From: Isoetes taiwanensis
Lineage: Eukaryota > Streptophyta > Lycopodiopsida > Isoetales > Isoetaceae
DNA length: 64,000 nucleotides
NCBI GenBank assembly: GCA_021234155.1
Contig: JAJEKV010000052.1
Coordinates: 1,055,933-1,119,932, forward strand
Direction of reading: 5' to 3'
Shown here: positions 41,475 through 52,300 of the stretch, one piece after another
Layout: each line of letters begins with the position of its first letter
Numbering within the stretch: position 1 is the stretch's first letter
The notes under the pieces: model-generated
Database searches by the model: none
What the model saw: only the letters and a program-made list of their open reading frames with translations
Told to the model about the DNA's origin: nothing
Translations under genes and position numbers: made by a program

Positions 41475-41829
41475 TGTCTATTGTTTATCCGAAACTTTAA
41501 ATATGTAATACAACCTCTCTTTATACTATTCTATTCTATTCTATTATACAAAAAATAGAATGATAGCAAACCCTGTTGTGCTGGTATTGCTTGCAGAAGT
41601 ATCTCCAACATTAGAGTTTTCCCAAAAAGAAGGGGAGCCATTTCCAATTCCAGATCCTAGCAAATTCACAAACTTCAAGCAAAGAAAAGACAAGGGCAGG
41701 AGAGGTCCCCTATTTTCTTTTGAGTCACACTCTGTTTTATTCTCCATGGGGAATTCCTAAGTATGATCCACCATACTTCTTTATCATCTCACATAGTTAT
41801 AGGATTATAATTAATTACAAAAAAAAAAA
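41475..41829. other. PLE-like element, deleted continuation of right copy
   Basis: 41475-41726 has no partner at the matching place in the left copy. From 41727 the sequence rejoins left-copy block 35749-35850. It ends in an A-run of about 19 at 41819, absent at full length from the left copy. Confidence 0.6.
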
Positions 41830-43575
41830 AAAAAAAGGAAAGCATGTTAAGTTAGTCATAAAGGCACATTAGGATCTGGTAGCTCTTTTTTCGTGTTGAT
41901 GCAGATTCAAATACTTCGGATCGCTTATGCGTAAGATCAGCAGCCATTTGAAGAGCATATAAGGCCGTTGCTTGAATCCTGTATGTGGCATTATATATAG
42001 CGCCACATTCTTGCAGTATCTCTTTCGCAAGCCTCGTAAATGGGAGGCGTGTAATGACCAACTCAGTGGTCTTCTGACCCGGGGATTAGCATTTGATCTG
42101 CGTATAGCACATGAGAGTTCAAGTGATCTACTGTAAATGCTATAAGGACTCGGGGAGAGATGTTTTTGTGTTGTTTGAGCCATTTGCAACGTATGTTTAG
42201 GGCTTATATTCGTTTTTAATCAATCACCTCATGCACACTCTATTGTTTGGGGACGAGACGAGACGAGAGGAGGGGGTTTCAATCATGTGCAACGTATACT
42301 AAGGGGATAAGGTATGTCAACTCAATGATTAGTGATCTAGTGTAAACTCTATAGGGCCAGGGATCAGATTGCCTTGTGAAAATGCATATACAAGGAGGAT
42401 GTTTTGCTACCCTTTCAATGCATTCTCTACCCCCCCCCCCTGGTCGACTTATGTATAAATGCATCCCCAAGAACCGGGACAACTCTAGTGGTGTTAAAGT
42501 GCAGGGCCTATCAACGTGCACGAGAATGCACATGCCTACATTTTGGGATAGAGCATCATTCTCCTTGAAAGGACGGGTCACATAAGGAAGGGTTGCCAAA
42601 ATAGAGCAAAGTTCACATTTTGTACCCATATATACCACTTCTAGAGGTTTTTCTACCCCTTAAACCATATGTAGAAGGGCCAAAGATGCCTTGGTATATG
42701 GAAGTGTTTTTTATCACCCTCCGCATGTGCATGGCATAGTCCCTTTATGTAAGAGTGCTTTCCCCAGGATCATCTTGTAACTAAGGGAAGGAGTATGACC
42801 ATCACCATCATAGGAGCAGCCTTAGCCATCGCTGGTGTAGACTTAGTCATTACCAGCTTATAGTCAGGCTTGTTGGATTAGGGCATGCCACGCATCGACA
42901 TTTATGTATCTTGGCCATTCTTTTATGCAATAAAAAAAGACTAGTAAAATTAATGGTTGGATGTAAGGGATGCCTTAAAAAGTTATTTGCCTTCTAGGCA
43001 TTCCCATGTGTCTCCAGATCATTCCACTTGTTTTCAAGATTGCGCTCATTTTATTTAGTATTTTAGATGCCATGATAATCTATTTCGGTTGTAAACGTAG
43101 CCAAGCTAAATAGTTGTCATTAAAATGTATCATTTCAAATGCCACTAGGAAAGTATTAAGTCTCTAGGGAGTCATTGACAAAAGAATTGTTTTCTTTGTT
43201 TGTTTCTTTCTTGAAGAGCAAACAATATTAAAATCATGGCATGTCATTGCAATTTTAACTCTAAATTGTTAACATCTTAGAGCAATTGCAAAATTAATGA
43301 TAGAGAATGATATGTGTCTCGCAATGAAGATGCTAATCTGAAGGAATATATCATGGCAAAGCAAATGGATTTGTGAATTACTTTTGGTGATGATCTGCTG
43401 CAATTTGTGAATAAACCACACGTTTTTTCCTATTTCTTATTGGTTGATTATTGGGTGATTTGTGTAAATTCCTGGCAGGATTTGGCCTATCCTATTAGAA
43501 TGGACTAGGACACGGCATGTTTTCTGTTAAAGGCAGGAAGTCTTACATTTACACATAAATAGAACCCATCTCAAA
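41830..43575. other. No gene recognised
   Basis: Short frames only, including minus-strand 42279-42638, which runs over a C-homopolymer at about 42431. Two diverged blocks around 'gatctactgtaaatgctata' (42126) and 'gatctagtgtaaactctata' (42332) suggest an old local duplication. Confidence 0.45.
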
Positions 43576-43583
43576 AAACGAAG

Positions 43584-44213
43584 CAGTGTTCTTTAGATCC
43601 TAGATCCTTCAGATCCGGATCTGCAGGATCGACCCGGATCGATCGTAAGATCCTTCCACTATTTAAAAAAAAAAAAAATTAGAAGGGCTAGGTTAGGTTT
43701 CGCACACAATTTTCGGGCCGCTCGGAATCGAGAACCCTGCTCTGCTGCTGCAATCGAGAGTTCGAGGCGACGAGCCCTGCAGCCAGAAACGAGCTCTCCC
43801 CTGCTGCAATCGAGGTGGTTCATTCCGGAAGTCTGCCCTGCCCTGCCCTGATTCCGGAAGACTAATTTCGAGCTGGTAAGTATGGAGATTGAATGATGTT
43901 TTCCGCTGTTTTAATTAGAAGTAGAGGTCGAGATGGGAATCATGGGATGGGATCCGACCTGTTCAGGAACTTTGCAACAGTGAGGGGTCAGAGGATTTAT
44001 TAACAGACCAGTTGCAGATTAGAACAGAACAGGGAATTTGTTGAAACAAGTAAAACAGATTAACAGAATATACAGATCAGAATGCCGAAGTAAAAAAATT
44101 ATTATATTACAAAAGGATCTGATAAGGATCTAAAACGATCGATCTTTCGATCCTTTAGATCCTTACGATCCTCAGGATCTAAAGGATCTATCTTCCGATC
44201 CTTTTGAACACTG
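43584..44213. mobile_element. hAT-type non-autonomous DNA transposon (630 bp)
   Basis: The ends are inverted: CAGTGTTC at the left (43584-43591) and GAACACTG at the right (44206-44213), each followed inward by agatcc-rich sequence. An exact 8-bp direct duplication aaacgaag flanks the element (43576-43583 and 44214-44221). An 8-bp target duplication and CAG-type ends are hallmarks of hAT elements. The interior has no transposase. It has a GC-rich 5'-UTR-like block (about 43690-43880) ending at a donor-like ctggtaagta, suggesting derivation from the promoter and 5' end of a larger element. GATC words cluster in both ends (43595-43652 and 44115-44200). Confidence 0.92.
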
Positions 44214-44483
44214 AAACGAAGATGGATTTGTGTTGCAGACAGGGAATTACCAGGACAAGGTTAAGTATGCATAAAGACCATCACAAAAAATAGGATGCAG
44301 ATCACGTTTAGAAAACCACTATAGCACAGTAAGGCCATGTCCAAAAAACTTCACCTTCAGAAAACCACAACAGCACAGCAAAGCCATGTCCAAAAACTTC
44401 ATGTGAGTCAGAATACAGCGCCAAAATATTACTCGAAACCATTCTGATCCTGCCATTACAACACATAGTTACTTACCTTTGCT

Positions 44484-46235
44484 TCATATCCTGAAGAGAT
44501 GAACGTTGAAGGTCCTGGGATCTAATAACTCCAACAACAACACATCTCCTTGTTTAAGGTGGTGTTCTGTTATAAAATCTGGCCATCCTTCAGAAAAGGC
44601 TCCTGTGCAGTTCCAGCCCAACTTATGGGTGCAGTCATTTAGGCATTTCAAGGTCACATGCTCACCCTTTTTCACATCTCTTAGGTGCTCAAGAATAAAC
44701 GATTTCTGAATGAGCTGTTACAACATAATGATTTTATGTTAGAGATGACATGCCTAACACAAGACTAGTTTATTTGCTGAAATTACTTACAAATTTATAG
44801 AACATAATGATTTTATTTTAGAGATGACATGCCAGATGACATGCCTAACAGAAGACTAGTTTATTTGCTGAAATTACTTACACATTTATCTCCAAGCCTG
44901 GATTTAGTCATCTCCACATAGACGAATGGATTTTTCAGCATTTTAGAATACTCTTGTACCTTGCACTTGAATGAAGATCTGGTCTCTCGTTTGGGTGATT
45001 TCAAACTCTGCTTTGGAACTTTGTCATTACATTTTTCAGCGGAAGAGGGGCCAGAATTTGAGGAGAAAGAAGGGTTAGAATTTGCTGGCTTTTTCCAGAA
45101 AGAAGGGCTAGAATTTGCTGGCTCTTGGTTAGAATTTTCTGGCTCTTCAGAAAAATCATCTTCTTCATCAGAAGAGCTAGAAGACCATGAAGAAACAAGA
45201 GGAGTAGAAGAAGAAGAAGAAGAAGAAGGGCCGCTACGGCGATGCATATGGATAATGATAGTATTCTGGACTGTTAGTTCCAGCAGTGCCCAATCACCCT
45301 TCTGTATCTTATGTACCCTTCTGAATTTACTCCAGCCTGCACCAAGACCTTTGTATGTTGGAAAAGAAACCCATTTTATACGTTTGCTCTTATAACCAGG
45401 AACTTTCACATCCACAATGCTCCCATTTTCTGCTTGAAGCTTTGATGCAAAAGGCCATGGAAGGGGCTGCATCAAACCGATCTATCCTTAGCAAAAACAA
45501 ATAATCCATGAACAACTTAAAAGGAGAAAAACCTACACATGTAGGATACTTGATTCTAGCTGTTGTGAACTCGATAATCGCACTTGGATTACTAAGTCTT
45601 TCTTTTGCAGCTTCTACCTCGACCTTTAAATCCTCGGCTGTTTTATCACCGGTTGCCTTCTTCTTTGCCATATTATCCTCTTCAGACCTTGCCCTTTTCT
45701 TCTCTTTTCCCCTCACAAATTGTTTTTCATTAGTTTCAAACCTTGCCTTGTTCTTTGGCTCTTGAAAGCTTACACTCATTTTTTTCACATTCTGCCCTTC
45801 AATATTCTTCTTCTCATAACTGAGATCAACCTTTTCTCTAAAACCCATATTCTCATTTTCTCCAGAACCCATATTCTGTATCATCATACTCTCTAATATT
45901 TCAAAGCATAGCTTTGAACCTTCAAACAGCTTGAAAAAGAGAATGTCTCCCTGTTTCAAGCCATTCTCATCTTCAATACCCGTCCATCCGTCTACCAAAT
46001 ATATGTTATCTTGTCGCTTCACAACTTTGATAGAGTAATCTTTACCATTTGGTCCTCGAACGGACACTGAATCACTGATCAAATGCTCGTTTATCACAGA
46101 GAAAGGGAGGACCTACATGTTACAAAAGAGTTTTTAGCAGAGATGCATGCCAGAAAAAATCATACAATAGCAGCAGATTACCAAGCATGGGATGCATCCA
46201 ACTGTGGCTGTAAAATTTGCAAGCATTTTCGCCAT
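44484..46235 (-). CDS. B3-domain transcription factor, three B3 domains (REM-type), four exons
   Basis: Proposed exons on the minus strand: 46235-46182, 46112-45537, 45481-44882 and 44714-44484 (stop included), with GT...AG introns of 69, 55 and 167 bp, all phase 0; total 486 residues. The ATG (MAKMLANF) has an in-frame TGA nine bases upstream. B3 domain 1 spans about residues 5-95 (VLPFSVINEHL ... ENGLKQGDILFFKLFEGSKL). Domain 2 spans about 193-290 (IKYPTC ... HKIQKGDWALLELTVQN). Domain 3 spans about 393-486 (NPFVYVEMTKSRLGDKC ... EHHLKQGDVLLLELLDPRTF). Linkers are charged and low-complexity, with Ser- and Asp/Glu-rich runs. B3 domains bind DNA in the major groove, so a nuclear regulator is expected; the target is unknown. 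Splice sites are inferred by eye, and the 55-bp intron is short for a plant. This is the only gene in the window that looks intact. Confidence 0.85.
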
Positions 46236-46437
46236 ATCTTCTCACGGATTGTTTCTTTTCCGCCTCCAGTCCAGTTCGACTTAGATTCAAATATGCTGTC
46301 ACATCAAGGTTCTCAACCGTAATGTCACACGGAATAAGGGTGCATTCCCATTAAACCGAATTACGGTAATTACCTTGCCATGTGGCAATCCCAGATCCAA
46401 AATCGGCCATTCCAATCTCGCACTATACCCGAGCGCC
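46236..46437. promoter_or_regulatory. Upstream region of the B3 gene
   Basis: This is the short space between the B3 start codon and the inverted repeat at 46438. No clear TATA box can be asserted. It contains partly palindromic words (ccgtaatgtcacacgg and gaattacggtaatt near 46318-46372). Confidence 0.3.
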
Positions 46438-46604
46438 GTAAATATCGGACGCTGACATGTTATACCCACGGGCATATCCGTGGTATATCCGTGTGTTTGA
46501 CATGTTATAGCCACGCCAAAAAAAAATTACACGGCGTTTTTGTGGACTTAGCGGATTTTTTGCCATTTAAGGCTGGGTATAACATGTCAGTGTCCGACAT
46601 TTAC
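46438..46604. mobile_element. Small inverted-repeat element (MITE-like, 167 bp)
   Basis: Arms 46438-46471 and 46571-46604 are inverted copies (gacatgttatacccacgg against its complement, with few mismatches). The centre contains further copies of gacatgttata and ggtatatccgtg. No convincing target duplication was found. Confidence 0.6.
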
Positions 46605-46635
46605 CTTGCATTCCGACATTTACCTTGCATGTATA
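46605..46635. repeat. Short direct repeat next to MULE insertion site
   Basis: ccgacatttaccttgcat occurs twice in the stretch 46594-46631, just left of the Mutator-like element. Confidence 0.7.
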
Positions 46636-46644
46636 CATCTCTTC

Positions 46645-46885
46645 CGAGCGCCTTATATGTCAACCACCGTCATGTTTAAACCACCATAATTTTCTTGGTT
46701 CAAACATGACATGCGTCCATCCCCATCCAATCGATCTATATGGGATCCATGCCTCCATGTATGCCATCATACCCTTGCTTTATTCATGCCATGCATGTCA
46801 TGTGGGTCATGTCTGACAGTACTTTCTGACTGTCATGTTTGAACCAAGAAGAAGAAGAACAGCGTTTGAATTTGAGAAAGAGAGG
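46645..46885 (+). repeat. Left terminal inverted repeat of the 9-kb MULE
   Basis: Matches the reverse complement of 55430-55675. It includes aaccaccgtcatgtttaaac and two copies of the catgtttgaaccaag-type motif, which also forms the unit of the internal minisatellite, and an (aag)n run. Confidence 0.93.
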
Positions 46886-46974
46886 AATTTCAGTGGCGCC
46901 ATCACTCGGCCCGCATTATCGATGCCAAAGCAAATCATGGTCTTCAATAATCATCAAGAACAGCCAGTAGGTGC

Positions 46975-47710
46975 ATGATGGAGGCCAATTTTCATGGGCG
47001 CCTAGAAATGGGTGAAAAAGAATACCCTCTTGTTTTTATTGCATCTTTTCCAGTCTCTCCAGGTAAGAAGAACATTCCTTGTGATATCCTCATCCTGTTA
47101 CTAAATCTATATCCTTTGTGCAGGCACAGGGAGCCCAAAAGTCAGTCCTCAAAGTTAATGTCGAAGGTGAGCTAATAGAAGGAAACTTGAGCTAATAGAA
47201 GGAAACTTGACCGCTACTCTGCTTTGCTCTTAAATCACGCACAACAGGTTATGATCTTTTTGCCCTAGATCGTAACTGAGGCAGATTACTGGTGATGTTA
47301 TTGAAGGGAACGTTATTTGCGGAACTGGAAATTATTCTGGTGGAAGAGAAGGGGCAAGCAAGTTTGAATGGCTTCGTGAGGATCCTGAGACTGGGTAAAT
47401 TGTCAAACCTGATTAAGGATAGCATGTGAGGTCAGACACGCAGCACATAAAGTTTTCACGTCACGTTATCTTGAGAAGCCTATGAAAGTTCAATAAAGAG
47501 CGTGGAAGGCCCAGCCTTGGAATAAGAGGGAGAGGAATGAAGTTTCATGGATCTGAAGACCACAATATTATCTCCTTATATTCTTGATTATGTGATTGCA
47601 GGGAGTTCAAGCTTGCCGCTGTTGGTAATGCAGAATATCTTCTTACCGAACAGGATGTAGGATTGCAGGATTGCAGTTGATGTTTATCTACACACCTGTC
47701 AGCACTGGAG
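46975..47710 (+). pseudogene. Captured AIR9-type A9-domain exons (set 1)
   Basis: AIR9 is a large plant microtubule-associated protein with repeated A9 domains acting at the division site. Three exon-like blocks with GT/AG flanks are seen. 47124-47188 reads SVLKVNVEGELIEGN. 47285-47394 reads ITGDVIEGNVICGTGNYSGG with REGASKFEWLREDPETG. 47602-47710 reads EFKLAAVGNAEYLLTEQDVG, then loses frame. The first two are separated by an inserted GH9 piece (47208-47270), so exon order is disturbed. A further exon-like frame starts at 46975 with a donor at about 47061; its origin is unknown. Fragments only, not a functional gene. Confidence 0.82.
47208..47270 (+). pseudogene. Captured GH9 exon end (short duplicate)
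   Basis: The sequence ctctgctttgctcttaaatc and its surroundings repeat, in inverted orientation, the GH9 exon end at 55256-55318 (residues [10 protein letters not shown]). It lies between two AIR9-like exons. Confidence 0.85.
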
Positions 47711-47923
47711 GTAATCACCTGATAATAGTAGGATAATTGATTGATGGTTTTGAGCTTGCCTGAATAATTCTTGGTTAGCCTTACTCCATCATGTTCAATC
47801 CCAATTGCAGGTGCCTGCGATATCTAGCAAAGTATTACTTGGTAAGTTGATTCGCTAACACATTGCAACATTATCTAGCATCTTTTATATCTTGTATTTA
47901 TGCTGCCTATTTCTGTCAATCAG

Positions 47924-48111
47924 CTCCTCCAAGGGTTGCCCAGCTAAGGATAGTTGGAGATCTGAGAGAAGGAAACAAGGTAGTTGTTAGTGGAACATTC
48001 ATTGGTGGCGCTGAAGGAGCAAGTAGGGTCCAATGGTTCAAAACCCAACATTCGGATCTAGAGTTGGATGAAAGCTTATTTGAGCCCATTAGCACATCCA
48101 AAGTTGCAAAG
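47924..48111 (+). pseudogene. Captured AIR9-type A9-domain exon (set 2)
   Basis: An intact exon with acceptor tcaatcag and donor gtaattgg. It reads APPRVAQLRIVGDLREGNKV, then VVSGTFIGGAEGASRVQWFK and EPISTSKVAK. This is the most diagnostic AIR9 segment in the element and is in phase with the next exon (48173). Confidence 0.88.
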
Positions 48112-48172
48112 GTAATTGGAAACGCATTGTTATAATTCTAGTACTCTGGCTTATGTATGCAGTATGTTTCAG

Positions 48173-48253
48173 GCATTCCGTATGCCACTGGGAGTTGTTG
48201 GCCACTATCTAGTCGCGAACCCATCAGAGCTACTATCTCTAGCACAGCAACAG
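48173..48253 (+). pseudogene. Chimeric exon: AIR9 start fused to GH9 end
   Basis: The exon starts AFRMPLGVVGHYLV, which continues AIR9 in phase after STSKVAK. It then becomes ANPSELLSLAQQQ, which is the GH9 endoglucanase segment preceding the conserved (V/I)DYILGDNP block. The change lies near 48207-48215. Both splice sites look usable (cag before 48173, gtttgc after 48253), and the reading frame stays open across the junction. Confidence 0.75.
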
Positions 48254-48386
48254 GTTTGCCTTACCTTTTTTTATCTTTGCAATTACATGCACTGTTTTAA
48301 GTTAAAACATAAACCACTTTTTTGCTTAACAATTACTTGCACTGTTTTAAGTTAAAAATTTAACCACTTTATTGTTTACACTACAG

Positions 48387-48479
48387 ATTAATTACATACT
48401 GGGGGATATTCCCAGAGCAACTAGTTACATGGTCGGCTATGGTCCAATATTTCCCCAACAAGTGCAATATTTCTTCTAG
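48387..48479 (+). pseudogene. Captured GH9 endoglucanase exon fragment, copy 1
   Basis: Reads INYILGDIPRATSYMVGYGP, then IFPQQVQYFF and a stop. GH9 enzymes cleave beta-1,4-glucans, and this block normally continues PQxVHHR with the catalytic-site histidines. Here HHR is lost at a junction just before the CBM49 exon. It follows the chimeric exon in phase (AQQQ|INYILGD). Confidence 0.85.
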
Positions 48480-48769
48480 GTGATCTCGTGGAGATCAAGC
48501 AAAACGTTACTGCTTCTTGGATTCAAGAAGAAAGTACATACTACAGATATGCAGCCACAGTGACTAATAAATCCAAGCAGAGCCTGACACAGCTGGAAAT
48601 AAGCATCAATGGCATTTATAGAAATCTCTGGGGCCTTGCAAAGATTGGCAATACCAACACCTATACCTTTCCTCAATGGAGGAGTTCTTTAAGTCCTGGT
48701 GATAGTTTAACGTTTGTATACATACAAGCTGCAGAGGAAGCTGAAGTACATGTTGCTAAGGCTGAATAA
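48480..48769 (+). pseudogene. Captured CBM49-like carbohydrate-binding module exon
   Basis: After the acceptor-like ttcttctag the frame reads GDLVEIKQNVTASWIQEEST, then YYRYAATVTNKSKQSLTQLE, NLWGLAKIGN, TFPQWRSSLSPGDSLTFVYI and a stop. The YYRY, VTNKS, LWGL and FVYI pattern is the cellulose-binding CBM49 module found at the C-terminus of class C GH9 enzymes (family knowledge), in agreement with the adjoining GH9 exon. The linker region of a complete enzyme is missing. The open frame is intact to its stop. Confidence 0.8.
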
Positions 48770-49233
48770 TTAAGGAAGGGACAGCTTGAAATTGGGATGC
48801 CCAATAAGGCATGCCTACAACATATATACAGTGACAGCTGCTGTTTATGCCTTTCAAGGCAGACAAGTGCAGCTTGGCAGGCAGTTTTCCATCATGTATG
48901 CTTCAATTTCTACAAATACAAACCAACATTTATTACTCATGTATGTTAGATCCTTGCTTTATGAAGTGCCTTTTGGACTAAAAAATACACAGATCTGACT
49001 ATTCACACCATCACAGTGTCTGGCATTTCTTTACTTTAAAATACATGGAGGAAATCACGTTATTACCAAGCAAGAATCAGAGGGGCACAAAGTAATTACC
49101 AATTCGTGTTACCTTTTTTGATGTTTACAATGTATGCACTGTTTTAAGTTAAAAAATTAACCACTTTTTTGTTTAACAATTACTTGCACCGTTTTAAGTT
49201 AAAAATTTAACCACTTTGTTGTTTACACTGCAG

Positions 49234-49398
49234 ATTAATTACATACTGGGGAATGATCCCAGAGCAACAAGTTACATGATTGGCTATGGTGCAATATTTC
49301 CACAACACGTGCATCATAGAGTCTCATCCATTGTTTCTATTAAAGTGAATAATGAAATAAACTTAAACCTTGGAATAAAATTCACATTTCAAACTTGA
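49234..49398 (+). pseudogene. Captured GH9 endoglucanase exon fragment, copy 2
   Basis: Reads INYILGNDPRATSYMIGYGA, then IFPQHVHHRVSSIVSIKVNN, retaining the HHR residues lost in copy 1. It ends at a stop at the edge of the minisatellite. Confidence 0.85.
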
Positions 49399-52300
49399 GT
49401 TGTCATGTTTGAGCCTTTGAGGTGTCATGTTTGAACCAATAGGGTGTGTCATGTTTGAGCCAATGAAGTGTCATGTTTGAGCCAAAGAGATGTCGTGTTT
49501 GAGCCAACAGGGTGTCATGTTTGAACCAATGTATGTGTCATGTTTGAGGCAATTATGTGTCATGTTTGAGCCTTTGAGGTGTCATGTTTGAACCAATAGG
49601 GCATGTCATGTTTGAGCCAATGAGATGTTATGTTTGAGCCAACATGGTGTCATGTTTGAGCCAAAGAGATGTCATGTTTGAGCCAACAACTTGTCGGGGA
49701 TGTCATGTTTGAGCCAATGAGGTGTCATGTTTGAGCCAACGGGGTGTCATGTTTGAGCCAATGAGGTGTCATGTTTGAGCCAATGAGATGTCATGTTTGA
49801 GCCAACAACTTGTCATGTTTGAGCCAATGAGGTGTCATATTTGAACCATGAGGTGTCATATTTGAGCCATTGAGGATGTCATGTTTGAGCCAATGAGGTG
49901 TCATATTTGAACCAACATGGTGTCATGTTTGAGCCAACAAGGGTGTCATGTTTGAGCCAATAGGATGTCATGTTTGAGCCAATAGGATGTCATGTTTGAG
50001 CCAACAACTTGTCATGTTTGAGCCAAAGAGATGTCATGTTTGAGCCAACAACTTGTCATATTTGAGCCAATGAGGATGTCATGTTTGAGCCAATGAGGTG
50101 TCATGTTTGAGCCAACAGAGGGTGTCATGTTTGAGCCAACATGGTGTCATGTTTGAGCCAACATGGTGTCATGTTTGAACAAACATGGTGTCATGTTTGA
50201 GCCAACAGAGTGTCATGTTTGAGCCTTTGAGGTGTCATGTTTGAGCCTTTGAGGTGTCATGTTTGAACCAATAGGGTGTGTCATGTTTGAGCCAATGAGG
50301 TGTCATGTTTGAGCCAACAGGGTGTTATGTTTGAGCCAGTGTAGTGACATGTTTGAGCCATTGAGGATGTCATGTTTGAGCCAATAGGGTGTCATGTTTG
50401 AGCCAATAGGGTGTCATGTTTGAGCCAATGAGATGTCATGTTTGAGCCAACAACTTGTCATGTTTGAGCCAATGAGGATGTCATGTTTGAGCCAATGGGG
50501 TGTCATGTTTGAGCCAATAGGATGTCATGTTTGAGCCATTGAGGATGTCATGTTTGAGCCAATGAGGTGTCATGTTTGAGCCAACAGGGTGTCATGTTTG
50601 AGCCAATAGGGTGTCATGTTTGAGCCAATAGGGTGTCATGTTTGAGCCAATGAGATGTCATGTTTGAGCCAACAACTTGTCATGTTTGAGCCAATGAGGA
50701 TGTCATGTTTGAGCCAATGGGGTGTCATGTTTGAGCCAAAGGGTGTCATGTTTGAGCCAATAGGATGTCATGTTTGAGCCATTGAGGATGTCATGTTTGA
50801 GCCAATGAGGTGTCATGTTTGAACCAACATGGTGTCATGTTTGAGCCAACAGGGTGTCATGTTTGAGCCAACACATGTTTGAGCCAATAGGATGTCATGT
50901 TTGAGCCACCGAGGATGTCATGTTTGAGCCAATGAGGTGTCATGTTTGAGCCAACAGGGTGTCATGTTTGAGCCAACAGGGTGTCATGTTTGAGCCAATA
51001 GGGTGTCATGTTTGAGCCAATGAGATGTCATGTTTGAGCCAACAACTTGTCATGTTTGAGCCAATGAGGATGTCATGTTTGAGCCAATGGGGTGTCATGT
51101 TTGAGCCAACCATTAGGGCGGATTTGGGGTCTCAAAATGGCCTCCTATCAGCCATTCCACGTCATATTTCCGCTCCCTTTTTCACATTGAAGGTCAAAGC
51201 CATCCTTGTTTAAAGAGGATCATATGATGCGAAATCTTCATGCGCAGAAGTAATTGCATATAAGAAATTCGCCTGGTGTGATCCTTGCGTAAAAAAATAA
51301 ATAGAAACACATTTTTTCAACAACCCTGGATGCACGTCTTATCAAACATTTCTTCATTGCAAGGACACCATTCTCATAAGGCTTGCACAATTCGCTTAAA
51401 CGAGGAAATGGGACGACTTTTAAGCTCGGCCTCTTTCTACTTGCCAACTAATACTGACTTTGGAAAAAAATGCGCAAACATCATTGGTCGCGAGAAACAT
51501 GACGTGGAATTCTGGCATCCAAGACATGGGCCATTTTGAGACCCCAAATCCGCCCTAATGAGGGCATGTCATGTTTGAGCCAACAACTTGTCATGTTTGA
51601 GCCAAAGAGATGTCATATTTGAGCCAACAACTTGTCATATTTGAGCCAATGAGGATGTCATGTTTGAGCCAATGAGGTGTCATGTTTGAGCCAACAGGGT
51701 GTCATGTTTGAGCCAACATGGTGTCATGTTTGAACAAACATGGTGTCATGTTTGAGCCAACAGAGTGTCATGTTTGAGCCAATGAGGTGTCATGTTTGAG
51801 CCTTTGAGGTGTCATGTTTGAACCAATAGGGTGTGTCATGTTTGAGCCAATGAGGTGTCATGTTTGAGCCAACGGTGGTGTTATGTTAAAGCCAGTGTAG
51901 TGTCATGTTTGAGCCAATGAGGTGTCATGTTTGAGCCAATAGGGTGTGTCATTTTTGAGCCAATGAGATGTCATGTTTGAGCCAATGAGGATGTCATGTT
52001 TGAACCAATAGGGTGTGTCATGTTTGAACCAATGAGGTGTCATGTTTGACCCAATGGGGTGTCATGTTTGAGCCAATGAGGTGTCATGTTTGAACCAATG
52101 AGATGTCAGGTTTGAGCCAATGAGGATGTCATGTTTGAACCAACAGGTGTGTCATGTTTGAACCAATGAGGTGTTATGTTTGAACCAATAGAATGTCATG
52201 TTTGAACCAATAGGGTGTGTCATGTTTAAGCCAATGGGGTGTCATGTTTGAGCCAATGAGGTGTCATGTTTGAGCCAATGAGGTGTCATGTTTGAGCCAA

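Larger units (their letters stand above)
33278..41829 (-). mobile_element. Penelope-like retroelement with partial tandem copy
   Basis: Two long direct repeats (33278-34722 and 40026-41474, nearly identical) flank minus-strand ORFs. A third matching block, 35749-35850 with 41727-41829, shows that the right copy continues in the same order but with an internal deletion. In the coding (minus) direction each copy ends aggtttgactggg followed by a T-run. A partial upstream copy is thus joined head-to-tail to a fuller copy, the 'pseudo-LTR' layout common in Penelope-like elements. The RT sequence supports PLE relationship more than LTR elements. The exact outer ends and target duplication are not visible. 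Confidence 0.7.
48260..49398 (+). repeat. Internal duplication of GH9 intron and exon
   Basis: The intron segment with gcactgttttaagttaaaa repeats and the following exon (48270-48470) recur at 49110-49320. The CBM49 exon and about 340 further bases lie between the copies. Confidence 0.85.

Noticed and set aside
42279-42638. Minus-strand 119-residue frame
   Set aside because: No domain; it crosses a C-homopolymer and low-complexity DNA.
44961-45395. Plus-strand 144-residue Glu/Ser-rich frame
   Set aside because: It is the complement of B3 gene exon 3 (acidic and serine-rich linker); the minus strand has the B3 domains and splice sites.
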